Shown here one piece after another: positions 46,501 through 60,197 of a stretch of DNA of 64,000 bases. This stretch comes from Notamacropus eugenii (Eukaryota; Chordata; Mammalia; Diprotodontia; Macropodidae), in NCBI RefSeq assembly GCF_028372415.1, contig NC_092879.1:93024741-93088740 (forward strand). Direction: 5' to 3'. A model generated the notes under the pieces. It saw only the letters and a program-made list of their open reading frames with translations. It was not told where the DNA came from and ran no database searches. The position numbers were made by a program, and so were the translations under genes. Each line of letters starts with the position of its first letter. Positions within the stretch are counted from its first letter, which is position 1.

Positions 46501-49500
46501 TTCCTGGTAGTCATGTGTGACGTCCAAATAAATTATTCCCTTTGTTGCGAGGTCTTCTTCAGATTTTCAACCAGCACCACTGAGTCAGTTTCTTCTTTAA
46601 TTTGCTTTTCATAGATGTCATACTTTTTCCAGTGCTGGAAGGAGGGGAAAAAAAGAGATAATTACTTCTTAGTGACGTCCTTTCCCTGGGCACTCATTGT
46701 CAATGTTTATTTTTGGCTTTGCGTGCATGGAAACATGTGCCTTTTTCCTGACCTAAGAAACTTTCATCTATTTGGACAGTTAAGGAAACAGAATGATCTG
46801 GAATCAACATTAAGGGAGAAAAATGCGTGAGACTGTTGTATATTGGTAAATATGTTGTCCTGAGGGATAAACACAATGGGAATTTTCCCCAAATGTGAAC
46901 TAAGTCTCATGCATGAGTTTCAGAGTGTGCCTTTGTAGAACATAACTATGCAAGGCTTTCGATTCTTTGGTGACCTGCTAACTCAATCTGAAAATTATAT
47001 GTATAAGTAAAAAATACATTGGTTCAGGCTATCAACTCACAACCTAATCCTTCAAGAAGCTGTGGTTCAGTCACTTCAGTCATGTCAGACTTTCTGTGAC
47101 CCCATTTGAGTTTTCTTTTTAAGCAAAGATGCCAGAGTGGTTTGTCATTTCCTTTTCCAGATCATTTTACAGATGAGGAAACTGAGGCAAACAAGGTGAA
47201 GTAACTTGCATGCAGCTAGGAAGTATCTGAGGCTGGATTTGAACTCAGGTCTTCTAGACTCCAGGCCCAGGGCTCTATCCACTGCAGCTCCACCCAGCTG
47301 CCCCAAGAAAGTGCCATCCAGCATTTGGAGCAGGGCTTTTTGTGTGCACTCAAGCCCTTTGGCTGTCACCTGGGGAAGCCTCTGGGCGCCTTCTCAGAAC
47401 AATGGTTTTAAATGCTAAACTGCGTGGCAGAGGATTACAAAGGAAGCCAAATCTACGGAAATGGTGACCAAATCTTTAAAACCCAACAAACAAAAAACCA
47501 AGATCCCCGAGTCCAGGTTAAGAACCCCGATGCAGATTAAAAAGCAATAGCCTAATGCAGCAGGCAGCTAAAATACACCACATGACTGGAAAGCATCTCT
47601 GTGCGCGCCCGACTAGGAGTGGTTTTTATGAAGGTAAAATGCTGGCTTTCAGTACCGTGGGGTTCTAAACACGAGGACAGTGGCAGCGTGCTGAAATTCT
47701 AAACTTCACTCTGACTGCTCTGAAGGTCAGATATCTCACTAGGGAGCAGATTGTCTGGCTGTGAATTTCCTGCTCCAGTCAATATGGCTTTTGTGTGCCA
47801 GAGGGTTAGCCAAAGAAGCTGGCACATTGAAGCAAATCAGTGCCCACAAAGCGGCGGCATTTTCCTGTCTTTAAAATCTGAACAACTGTCCAAAGGGCGT
47901 TTGTTATTTGAACCCACTGAAAATCTTGAATTGGCACAGGACAAGGAAAGCACAGATGGCTACCAGGGAGCAGGGATAGATAGGCAGACTGATTCTTAAC
48001 CCGTAAGTGTAAATTACAATGAAAAGGAGAGAATCCCCTTAACGCTGACAGCAGCCTGCTTAGTCACAAAGGAGCAAAGACCAGAGAAATTCACTTGGAC
48101 AATTTTTGAACAAGGACCTATGCTCAAATTACTCCAGTGCTAAACGAAACACATTCAAACGCTGGACGCTTCAGAGACAAACACGATGCAGACTGACGTT
48201 GTCTGGCCATGCCCAAGGTAGTTCAAGAAAACTGCCACTGGCAGCATGCTGGGAAGCCTCAGTTCTATCCCAGATCTTCCACATATCAGGGAATTCTGGT
48301 CCAACCTACCTGGAGTGCTCCATTTCCCAAGGCTGCCTGGGATTTTAGATTGAAAATACTTAAAAATAAGTCATTTCTAACTCCAGACTATCAATACTCA
48401 CCAGGGTGTCATCATTCTGGTCTCCAAACATCTCTTTAAAAATCTTCCCAGGATCAGGAATTGGAGGAAAAATAATGATTTTCAGTCTTAAAGAGAAAAT
48501 AAAAGACAGAAAAAAGTGTTTTGGGTGAAGAGTTCTAATAAAAAACTGTTGTTATTCAGCTGCTTTGGTAGTGCCCAACTCTTAATCACCCCATTTGGGA
48601 TTTTCTTGGCAAAGATACTGGAGTGGTTGGCCATTTCCTTCTCCAGCTCGTTTTACAGATGTGGAAACTGAGGCAAACAAGGTTAAGTGATTTGCCTAGG
48701 ATCACACAGACATTAAGTGTCTGAGGCCGGATTTGAACTCAGGAAGATGAGTCTTCCTGACTCCAGGCCTGGCCTCTAACACTGCAGCGCCCCCTAGTGC
48801 CCAAAATAAAAGTGGGCTTAGCTTAAATATAGTTGGCTCTGAAGATGTGGCTCTCTAATAATGAAGTAGATTTGGTGTAATTACTTGAAGTAAGCTGTGA
48901 GAAATGAATGTGCTAAGAGTTTCAAGTTCTGTACATGGATGGGGAGGGGTTGGGTGGCCCCAAAAGAAGAGTAGACATGTGCAGGTCATCTCCAAGTGTT
49001 GATTACTACTTCTTACCTTAAAGGGGTTCTTCAGACCTGATGTACCAGGCAGGGGATTGCTGGCTGCAATGACTTGAAAAAAACTGCTCTGGGGAAGGAG
49101 TACATTCCTCCCTAATTTCTCATTTCCTTTTCCTATTTCTTACCACTCCATTTCTAAATCATAGTGCTATTTTTAATTAGTATAAAATTTTAGTTCTATA
49201 GAAGCTCAACAATCCTATCTCATCCTTAAATATTTGTTTACTAGAGCCGTTGCTGGCATCAGGCATGGCCTAAGGGTCAGAAAGGGACGATTTGATGTTG
49301 TGAATTGTGGCCTCAGCACGGATGGGCCCATGTGAGAAGCTGGCCACTTAGGCAGGCCTCTGTTTGGTTTTCTCTCGTGGACAATGGGCAGATATCTAGT
49401 CATGGCGACTCTTTTACCTCTTTAAATACAGCAGCAGGAGAAGAGTGGAGATGGAGATGGCAACCGGGATGGAGAGTAATGTGATGGTATAAAACGTGGG

Positions 49501-50513
49501 GTCAGGTTTCTGGCCTGGAGAGGAAAATGGACACGGAAGACCGTGAGTCAGAGTAGAAACGGTTTGGAAGCAAACTGCTCTGTGGGCCCGGCCCCCCAGT
49601 TAGACAGGCAGGCGGGTAGGTAAGGAGGTGTCCTCTGTGATGCACTTCTTGGCCATGGGGAAAGTCACCTCACCTTCTCTGGGCCCATGTATTTAGCCTC
49701 AAATGGGAAGATCCATGAGAGCATTATGTATATGATAAACTGCTATATTCTTCTTCTCACCCATCATCAGAGATGGGTAACTAACTGTATCTGATGAACA
49801 ATCACTGTTGTCTAGCAGAGAACCCAAGAACCAAAGACAGAGGAGACATGTTTTGGGCTTTGTTTATTTTAGAAGAGGGTTCCATAGGATTCCATCAAAT
49901 AGTAAGTCTGCCCAGATCCACTTTCTCTGGGGTGAGGATAGGGGTATACTTCAAGAGGCCTGAGCATCAACAGGCCCAGATGGGGAAGTGTGAGGACTCT
50001 GAGTAGCCTGCAGGGGTGAGGGTGACACATTCATCAAGAAGAAGGCTATCCTTTCATCTCACCAACACATATTAAGCACCTACTATGTGCAGAGCACTGT
50101 ACTGGAAGTTGGAGAAGACCTAGTTCTTACTCTCATAGTCTATGGTCTTTTTTTTTTTTTTTTGGCAAGGTAATTGGGGTTAAGTGACTTGCCCAAGGCC
50201 ACATATCAAGGAAGTGTCATGTGTCTGAGGCTGGATTTGAACTCGGGTCCTCCTGGCTACAGGGACAGTGCTCTGTCTGTTGCACCACCTAGCTGCCTCC
50301 TGAGACTATAGTCTTCTAGGGAGCTAAGACAGAAATACTGTACAGATAATGAAGAGCTAGAATGTGAGATGTGAGGCAGGAAATTATTACTGACTGAGAT
50401 AGGTGAAGTAGGTGAAGTGGGCATAAATCATTATTAAGTGCCCACCATGGGCCAGGACCAGGCCCTGGCACAGAGAGTTTGCATTCTGAAGGAGACAGAA
50501 TGTACACAAGCAG

Positions 50514-50566
<53 letters not shown>

Positions 50567-53500
50567 ACAAAAACCAGATTCAAAGTGGGGGCGGGGGATA
50601 GATGGAAGGATGGCCCTGGGCCCTGCTAGCAGCTAGATGAACAGACCAGGAAAGGCCTCCTGTAGAATGAAACTAGAGATTCCATGAGGTCAAGGTGAAA
50701 AAGGAGCACATTCCAGGCCTAAGTCACAGTCAGTGGAAAGGCAGAGATGAAAGGTTTTGTGTGAGGAACAGCCTTCTTGCTGGTGTGGCGGTACTGCGGA
50801 GTGTGTGGAATGAAAACCCTAAAATGCACACTAGGATGGCATAAGACCACGTAGTGCTCTAAGTGCCACAGAGAAGCGCATTAGAAAAATCCCTTTGGCA
50901 GCCATGTGGACAAACTGGATCAGGGTAATGGATTAGGGTAGGCAATGGAGGATGAGGTCCTGAAGGAAGGCTGTGGTCCTATGTGTCCTTACTTTTATGA
51001 TGATCTTACCTATGCTTTTCTCTGGACTCCAAGCACTCCAGAGGTCTCTGTCTTCGAAGCAAAACTTACTGGTTTTGGCTCTTACTCGGACTGTGTAGAA
51101 AGTGCCATGGTCCACGTTGTTGATCACTAAACAATTTTTATCCTAAAATATCAAATAAAAGCAGATGTGACAGGGAAAGGCACCATCCGACTCTGTTACA
51201 TATTCATAAGCAGAATGTTTTCACATGAGTAAAACAAATTTCAATTCAATCTCTGACTTCTAGAAGGAGAAATACAGACAAATGGTACCCATAAGCTGGA
51301 TAAAACGAGCCTGATTTTGTGGTGTTTTAGGGGGAAAAGAAACCCATGTCCCCAAATTTGTCTGGGATATTCAGAACAAATTAACCAATGAAGAAGTTAC
51401 TGACCTTGGAATTTCCTGGAAGCTCCTGAGGCATTTGTGGGATGTGGCATTTAATTTTAGAATCTTCAGCCTTGAAAATATTAAAAGTGCCTGTGAGGCC
51501 ATTAGAACCTTTCAGAGTTCATGATCTAAACCTCCCCAGTTACAACACATGAGAAGCAAATTCAAAGCAAATGAGAGGGAGAGAGGGAGGGGGAGAGAAT
51601 GGAGGAGGGACAGAGATGGGGAGAGAGAAAAGGAGAGACAGGGAGAGGGAGAAAGATGGGGGGAGAGAGTGAGGGAGAGGGATGAGGAGAGAAAAAAGGA
51701 GAGATAGGGAGAGAGAACGCATGAGAGCAGGGTGCACCCCAAACTTTTCCCTACAGAGTTGTAGTTTCTTCCTATTAAACACACAAGGGAGCAAAAATTC
51801 CGAGAGAAGACTTGGAAGGTTTATCTGGCATGTGGCCCACTAGAATCTGCAGAAAGGTTTAAACAGTCAGGGCCCGGGGGAGGCAGAGCGATGTTGTTTT
51901 GAATTAAATGTTGAGGAAAGGCTCCTGTCAGAATTTACAGAGGGCAAACAAAGTTTCTAAATGTCAGTGGGCAAGCCTATCCACAAGAAGCAGAGAAAAG
52001 GCAGCTCTGTGGGCTTTTCTGCCAATTCCCAGACAGTTTTAGACCAGGACATCATGTGCATAGAGTGCTATCTGTAGCCAGTGATGATCTGCTTCGGAGG
52101 TGTCAAACACATGGAGGCCTTCGACAATCCCAAATGCAGCCTGCACCAGGTTAAAATGTAATGAGGAAATTAACTACAATAAAACACAGTAAGCTTGACA
52201 TAGTGTCGCTATCTAGTTTTCGAAGTCAATATGCACCCACCATGATCCTTCCATGTGGCTTAGTGGAGCCTGTTTCTCCTTGAGTTTGGCAGTACTGGTC
52301 TACGTACAGGGAGTCATCTGTAGGGATGAGCATCCTTCCCAAGTAAATTGCTAAGCCCTGATGTTGAAGTGTGTGTGTTATTTAAGGAGATTTTTCTTTC
52401 CTTTTTTTTCAGGATTAAAATTTTTTTTGGTTATTCTGACCTTGACAGACATGAATGTATATGAACATTTCCATGTATAAAGAAGAGAAACCTATGAAAC
52501 TGTAAATCTATACTACACATAGTTTGTTTTTTTAAAAAAGTATATAATAGGTTCAACATTTAGTTTCCAATCTGCCCCACTTGTCCATGTCTCCCTCTCC
52601 ATTCCCCTGGATTCTCCTCTGTCAATTTTTAAAAAGTTCTATTAATGCTCTTTTCTTTTTTGGGGGGGTTTGGGGGAGCACTAGCACTTTCCCTCCCAAT
52701 TCCTCACCCTTGAAAGAAAGATCTCCCATGTGACAAATAAGCTGAGTCAAGTCAAGCCAAAGGCCACGCTGGCCATAAGGGAAAGCGTACAGCTCCCTCT
52801 GTCCCTCTAGGCTGGTCTGTCTTTCTCCCAAGACACCTGATGCTACTTCTTCACCATCATTCCTTTGGCTTCTGGGTTTGCTGACTGTTAAGATGTAAAT
52901 TCCATATTCAGAGGAAGAGGGCATCAAGCTGTATTTGTTGTTTACATTTGAATTCATCACATTCTCCAGTTCTTGAGAACCAGCTTACAGGTGGGATGGG
53001 TGACCCAGCATCTGGGAAGGGAGGCTTAGGACAAACTTCCCCCTCTTTCCCAATGTGCCTAGCGCTGACCATGGTCCTGGCAATGTCACCATGCTGATAC
53101 CGGCCTGCATTCCTACTCCTATGGACACTAGATGAAACACTGACTGATGCCCCCCAACCTCCCCATAAAGGAACTGAAAGCAGAAAATTCTAAGAAACAA
53201 AACTCCAGATTAGCACACAGTCACTGATAGGGTAGTCTAAGAGAGGAAGCAGCTGGCGAACATCTGCTAAGGAGACAAAATGGCAAACATTTATACCAGT
53301 TACTCAAAAGTATAAACAGCATTTAAAAAAGTCAAGAGAAATGACTATTCTAAGTTAAGCTGTCTATCCTCTTCAGCTCAGACTCATGTCGAAAGACAAC
53401 TGTTCAGCAGGACTATAACCTGGCAGGGAGGGGACAGCGCTCATTAAGCACCTACTAAGTACCAGGCACTTGACAAATAACAATCTCATTGGATCCTCCC

Positions 53501-56500
53501 CAGGACCTGTGAGGGAGGTGCTATCATCACCCCCATCTTACAAATGGAGGAAACTTAGACAGGCAGAGGTGAAATGACTTGCCCAGTCACCCAAGCTAGT
53601 CAGTGTCTGAGGCTGGATTGGAACACAGGTCTTCTTGACTTGAGGCACTGTGGTGCCTCCTCGATGGCCCTAGGACGGAAGGGAGTCAACTGAATGAGTC
53701 TTGGCTCTAGGCCTTAGTGGAAAGGAAAGGAAAGGAAACCTGGAGAGTGCCTGGCACGGCCTGGGCTTGTAAGATAAGCTCAGTGACTGTAGGCAAGTCA
53801 CCAACTCTAAGCCTGGGTTTTCTTGACTGAGGGGGGGGAGAAGTCAGAACAATTCCTACTTATCCAGAGCTTCGAGCTGGCAACCATTTTGTGAAGTAAA
53901 CAGTCTAAAGCATCCTGTTCTTCTTCTTCCCATTTTGCACATGAAAAAACTGGGTTGGAGGAAGTTAAGACCCAGATCTCTGACTCTGTGGTGCCAAGAG
54001 GCTTCCTGATGCCCACCACAGCAGGCAGACGTTCTTCTGCCCCCCTGCATTCTAGGGCTGACGTCTAAAGGGCAGAGAATTTCCAGGCTGAAAGGGACCT
54101 TAGAGATCATCTAACCCAACCATGTGACTTTGTACAGGAGGGAACTGAGGCCCACAGAGTTGTTAAACAACTCAGAGGCCAGAGCAGGCCTGAGATTTAA
54201 GCCCATGTCATCCAATTCCAAATCCCACACTCTTTCCATTAGGTTATGCACTTTTGTACACTGCAAAGTACTTTAAAAAAAGGGCTTTCTTATTAGCATG
54301 GGGCTTGGTGCCCAGTAAGCACTCAAGAAATACGTGGCCAATGAATGAAAAACGGGAATATTTATCAAAGACCTATAATTTTGATAGTTGGGCTAGGTAT
54401 TGTAGCTAAGACAAACAAGTAGGAGATAAAGCCCCTGTCCTAGAAACTTCCAACACATGATACAGTTGAGTCAGCACAAGGTCTAGCTTTGACTGGAAGT
54501 GAGGTAGTGGGGGGGGGGGGGTCTAAACCAGCACTTCTTAAAACTGTGGATCATGACCCCATTGGGGTCTCGAAAAATTTGGCAACAGTAAAAGGTTTCT
54601 GAATGTACAACAATCAAAAGTTAATTAAAAATCAACTATGTCATGAATCCAAGGTGTTTCTGGCAGCGCTTGCCTGAAACACATCTGGCAAGTTCACTGC
54701 AGCCTTGGTTCTGAACACACAGCATGTGCACTCTGCACTGCACATGCTCTCACGCTCACCCAGTGCCAACAAAAAGTGTCAAAACTCAAAAAGGGGTCAC
54801 AAGTGATTACCAATTGACTAGACAGACAATTTCATCTCTGAAGGAAACTCCTGGTATGGAAACTCCTTCTGCACCTTCTGGGTAACTAAGTCTGAAAAAG
54901 TTGCCTGGGGCAACTTAGGTCTTCCTAACTTCAAGGCCAATCTTCTGTCTTCTATGTCAGCCTGAGGGTTGCAGGTTGTGCAAACCTGTTCTATGTAGCG
55001 TGATCTCTCAGGGCAGAACATAAAGCACCCCAAATGAATTGCAGAGGTATTCAGAGTAGATCTGAGGAAGGAACTATCAATGATGGTTAAAATAATCAGA
55101 GAAATGTTTGATTTCCTCAAACTCTCATTAAGTACAAAGAATCCCCAAGCCAGGATCCTTTGCCTTGGATTCCCCTCTAGTCCCCAGGCCCCATCTGATT
55201 TCTCTATAATGCTACAGATTGTAATGCACACTCATTATGTTTCAGCTCAGTTCCAAACAGATTTGCACATCTGCACATCTCCATCTGTGATCTCAGGCCA
55301 GCTGTCTCCCCGTCATCAGTGGTATGCTGTAAACCCTGAGATAACGCACATTTATTAAGTGCCTACTATGTGCCGGGTATCAGTCTAAGCTCCTGACAAT
55401 ATTATTTCATTTGATCCTCATCATGATCCTGGCAGGTTGGTGCTGTTATGATTGCCATTTTACCAGTGAGGAAGCTGAGGCAAATAGAGGTTGAAGGATT
55501 AGCCCGAGGTCATATGGTTAATGCCTGAGGTAGGATTTGAACTCAGGTCTTCCTGACTCCAGGCCCAATACTCTATTCCTTGAGTCACCAAGCTGATAGA
55601 TCAAATATAAGGATTTATTATTATTTATTATCAGGATCAAATATAAGGATTTATGAAATTCCCAGCAGTACGTTCAATTCCAATACAACATTTATTAAGC
55701 ACCTACTAGGTGTAAGGACTGGGGAGACAAAGCCACAGGTAGAATAACCCTCTTCCTTAGCAAGCTTCCATTCCTGAGAGAAGAGGAAGACAAATGTGCT
55801 GCCTATATTGGAGTTTGGACAAACGTTTGCTGGGTTCAGTGAGGTTACTGTCGGCAATGCTCCTGGGACACATTCATGCCCTTCTGGTAAGATTACAGCC
55901 CACTGAGGGCGACAAACAGGACCACCTTTGACTGCCTGCTCTCCCCTCTTAAACTGCTTCCCTTCCGCATTCCGAGCCCCATAACTACCTTCAGACAAGC
56001 CTTTCTGGTAATATATGCCCACAGGGCCCCAAAGCAGGGGACAGCACTGAGATTCATTTGGATTTATGTTTCTGGTTATCATTGTTTAAAAGGAAACGTG
56101 AGCTTAAAAGCGCTCAAGCAACTTACTCTGTGTAACTCTGGCTTGCTGTCAGTCACTTCCACCTGGAAAACTAAGCAGTTGCTCTCAAAGTTTTCTGAAC
56201 TTTCCCATTCCACATACAGGCTGTCATTTTGGAAGGAGAGGGCTGTTATGACAGGGTGAGCGGGTTTCACTGCAATGTAGAAATGAAATCAGGAATACAG
56301 AATAACTCCAGATGTCTTTTAGGTGCATATATAAGGGCAGGGATGCCGAAAGGTCACTTTGATCCCTGCATCCCTCTTTGTACTGGGATTGTCTGAAAAA
56401 CAGCACATGTGGTCCTTATCCAACCCTCCACTCCAATGTGGCAGATATGGAAGGCTGTTGAGGAGTGTCTCCCAACTGTCAAACCATCATCCTAATGACC

Positions 56501-59500
56501 AGCCAAAGAATGAAACTATCAGGAAACCCTGCGTTTGGTTCTTAGCCTATCCAGTTTTACAACAGTCAGCTCTGATTAAGCCTGGGTGCCTCACCAGTGG
56601 GGAGCGCATCCAGGTAAGAGAAAAAAGTCTGAAGCCATTAGTAGCCAAATAGTTTCTTTCTTTCTTTCTTTCTTTTTTTTTTTACCATTAATATTCATGA
56701 AAAGAAAAGGCTGACTTGGGCTTTGAGCCAGCATCGTGAACCAACTTGTCTGGCAGCAGCACTTCCATGTCTAAGACCTTAGGCTGCGCCATCTTTGGCT
56801 CCCATGTGGATTTTCCTTTGTGGATATTTGAGGATGAGCAGTAGGTGGAGGTTGCTTCACGGCATCTGCTCCCATGCCACTGCCTATCATTTAACTGAGG
56901 CTCCCTGTTTAAATATAATTCCCAGTACCCTGAACTTTTCCAGCTGGTGTTCAATGACATATATGCTCATTATTTAATTACGTTACAGGTAGAGATGATC
57001 CCAGGTCCATGACTGGGACTAGCATCCCCTTAATGGATCCCCACATGACAAGGATCTATCAAGGAGTGGGTCAAAGAAGTCTAGCCCACTTGTCAATGAA
57101 GGAAGCTGATTCTTATGTTAGGAATGAAACGGAGACATCTGAGCAGCAATTCTTTTCTTGGATTATTAAGAGGTATAACTTACCAGAATTTAAGAAAGTG
57201 ACGTTATAGGAGGGTCTAATTGTTCCAGCTGTGTCTGTGACCATTATCTGAATTTTTTCAGAAGCTGAAACATTTCCTTTAAGCAGATCAAAAACACATC
57301 CAATGAGTTGACCTTCCATATAGTAGTTTGTACACTGAAGACCTTTTTCCAGAGTATTGTACCTATAAGGCAGAGAAATGGAGACAATCCACTCTCTAAA
57401 TTGTTGAAATGAAATTTCAAAATCTAGGACAGACTGAAGTTTAGGTACATGTCTATGGAAAGCAGGATGTGCTGCAAGAAAGGCCAAGTTTATTCCTTAA
57501 GCTTGCTTTTAGAAGGAAGGAAAACAACCTCACCACAAACTATAGTAGAAAGTGAAGAGTCAAACTCTGCCCAAGGCACAGCTTTTTATTCACTCGCAAG
57601 ACTTTCCAGGAATGAACATGCCCTCCCTCATTAAATAACTCTCCTCTTTCCATCTACTCTGTCCAGAGCCCATGTGTAGCTAGGGATTTACATGTTGTCT
57701 TCCCCATTAGACTGGGACACCCCTGGACTGGGAGTTCCCTCAAGGCAAGGGCTAGCCCTTAGCACAGTGCCTGGCACGAAATTGGCACTTAAGAAACGTA
57801 GCAGAAGAGAAGCCAAGTATGAGGAGCCGTGCCATGTGCTGCTCCTAAGTTCAGCCTCCAGAGCCCGGCCCTTTCCTCCTCCTTTGGCATCTATGATGTT
57901 TCACTTTCCTAGCTCTCTGCCTTCCCTTCCTCCTCTGCTAACTGTTCTTTCTCCCAGAGCAGCCTTCAAAGCCTAGTCCTGAGCCTTTGGCTCTGGAGTC
58001 ACCCCTGGGAACCTCACTCCTTTAACCAACCCTCTCTGCCACTGACTCCCCCAAATCTGGCTCTTTATTCTCATCCCACATTTCCAGTTGCCTAGCAACC
58101 ACTGCTCCCTGCACAGCTCTCAAGTACCTCCAACCTAACATTCTCCCTTCCCTCCCACTGGTTCTGCTTTCTCTGTCCCTGTCATCAACAGAACCACCCC
58201 CACCCTTTTCTTTCCCTTTTGAAATCCAGTCACAAAGCCCCACCCTTTCTACCCTTGAAATGTCTCTTAGATTAGCTCCCACCTCCATTCCCACTAAGAT
58301 CATCCTAGTCCAGGCTGTCATCTCACCACATACCTGGATGACTCCAATAGCTTCCTCTGGTCTTCTTTATCCCATTTCGAGCTGCCAAACCACTTTTCTT
58401 AACGTTTATAACCTCAAATCCAAATTCCACTCCCTAGCTTTCAAGGTCCTCCAGAATCTGTCTCCGTAGAACCTGGTACATCTCCCACTGCTCCACAGCA
58501 CACCTTCTACTATATTCAAATTCCCACTGGCCCCTTAGTTTGCCATGTCCCCTAAAACTAGCTGAGAGATGTTTAAAAAGAATTATCATCACTTCTCAAT
58601 GGAATCCTCCGTTTTTTTGCCTTGGCAAAGAAGTGTCGTCAAACCCAACCAACACATTAGCCATGTGTGACAATGTATGCCTTATTCCACTCCTGTAGTC
58701 CACCATCTCTCTACCACATTTCACCATTCATCCTCCCGAATCAAGGCTCATCACTGCACTGACCTGACGTATTTTGTCTTTTAGTGTTGTTTTTCTCTTC
58801 TTTCCATTTCCAAATATGGAGAGACACGCAAAATAAAAAGAAGGAGGTACAACCAGAAAACTAGTCCCCACATTGGCTAGGACTACATAAGGACAAAAAC
58901 TATACATACATACATACATACATACACACATATAGGTATAGGTGTGTATATATGTACATACACACATATATCTACATAATATATACACTGGTTGTTGTCA
59001 TTCATTCTCAAAGAGGACCAAAATGACATCCCTATGCTGGAGTCAAGCCACAGTGTGTCTGACTGTGGCTGATCAGCTCAATATGAGCTCGAAATACTCT
59101 GCCACAGGTTGGGCACGATAATCCACATGAACATTTGGGGTGGATTCTCTAAATTTGAGCATCTCGTGTTTCTTTAGAAATACAAATAGAGTGTTATGAA
59201 GAAAGACTAGGGAACAAAGTATGGCCGATTGTTGTCATCACTGGTTTGGTAAAATACATTTTGAATTAGAGTTCTGGTTATATGGTCATATTGGTTTAGA
59301 GGGACTCTTTTCCTTCATTTTAGAGAAATGAGGTGCTCAATGTACAAATGTTAGACAGCATTTGAACATTTCCAACCTTCCCAGGATAATAAATGCTGTT
59401 AGAATCTCCCTAGATTCACTGGCCTGGAGAGTCTGCACTTGGCAGAGTTGTTTCAGCAATAGATCAGCTCCACAGAAATCCAGGACATCCCTGTGTCCTC

Positions 59501-60113
59501 TAGGTTGATGCCACTTTTTTAATGGGGAAGGGGGAGGAGAGGCCGTTACTAACCCCCTCTCTTTTTCCTGTTCCCCAAACAAGGTAGGGAAGTGTAGCAA
59601 AGCACTTTCTGTCCCTTTTCCTTCTGGTGTGACTGGCACAGGCTAAGGGAGGGTTCACTCATCAAATGGTAGTTTCACAAGTAGGGGCCAGAGGTATGGA
59701 GCCCACAAAGAGGCAGGGAAGCAGGAACCAATGCCAGCCTCTGAATCTCTTTGTCAAATGTCCAATAGTAGCTTTCAGAAATAGCAGAGAGGACAGAGTG
59801 GGCATGGACTTTACTCACAAGCTCTGTGGCAGAGACAATGAAAATAAAATGTAATGAAATCAATGAAAACCAAAGCTGAGGGACTAAGCCATCAATGGCA
59901 GTTTGAACATTTATTCAATAAAATCCACTATCTTCTTCCAATTTAGCAACAGGTGGACAAATCACAGAATTGGGGGCCACAGAGAGGTTGGGTAGAGCTC
60001 TTTGGATAAATGAAGGAGCTCAGCTATCAGGAGCCCCCATGAGATGAATCTTCCATTGAGGCTGACCTAACTATTCTCTCAAGCTTTACATCCACTCAAA
60101 ATCACCTTTGGAG

Positions 60114-60197
<84 letters not shown>

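Larger units (their letters stand above)
43560..46532 (-). other. IL13RA1: IL13RA1 3' UTR
   Basis: It extends from the stop codon to the first good minus-strand AATAAA (43578-43583), about 2.95 kb, similar to the long human 3' UTR as I recall it. It contains a 3 x 123-bp tandem repeat (45085-45452) and an L2 3' end (about 45420-45500). The end point is inferred. Confidence 0.55.
50050..50960 (+). repeat. Old interspersed repeat interrupted by a SINE and a CA tract
   Basis: The 'acctactatgtgcagagcac' opening is followed by 'gtgcccaccatgggccagga' and a diverged body (aatgaaactagagattccat). A WSINE1-like SINE and (CA)n are embedded. Intronic. Confidence 0.45.
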
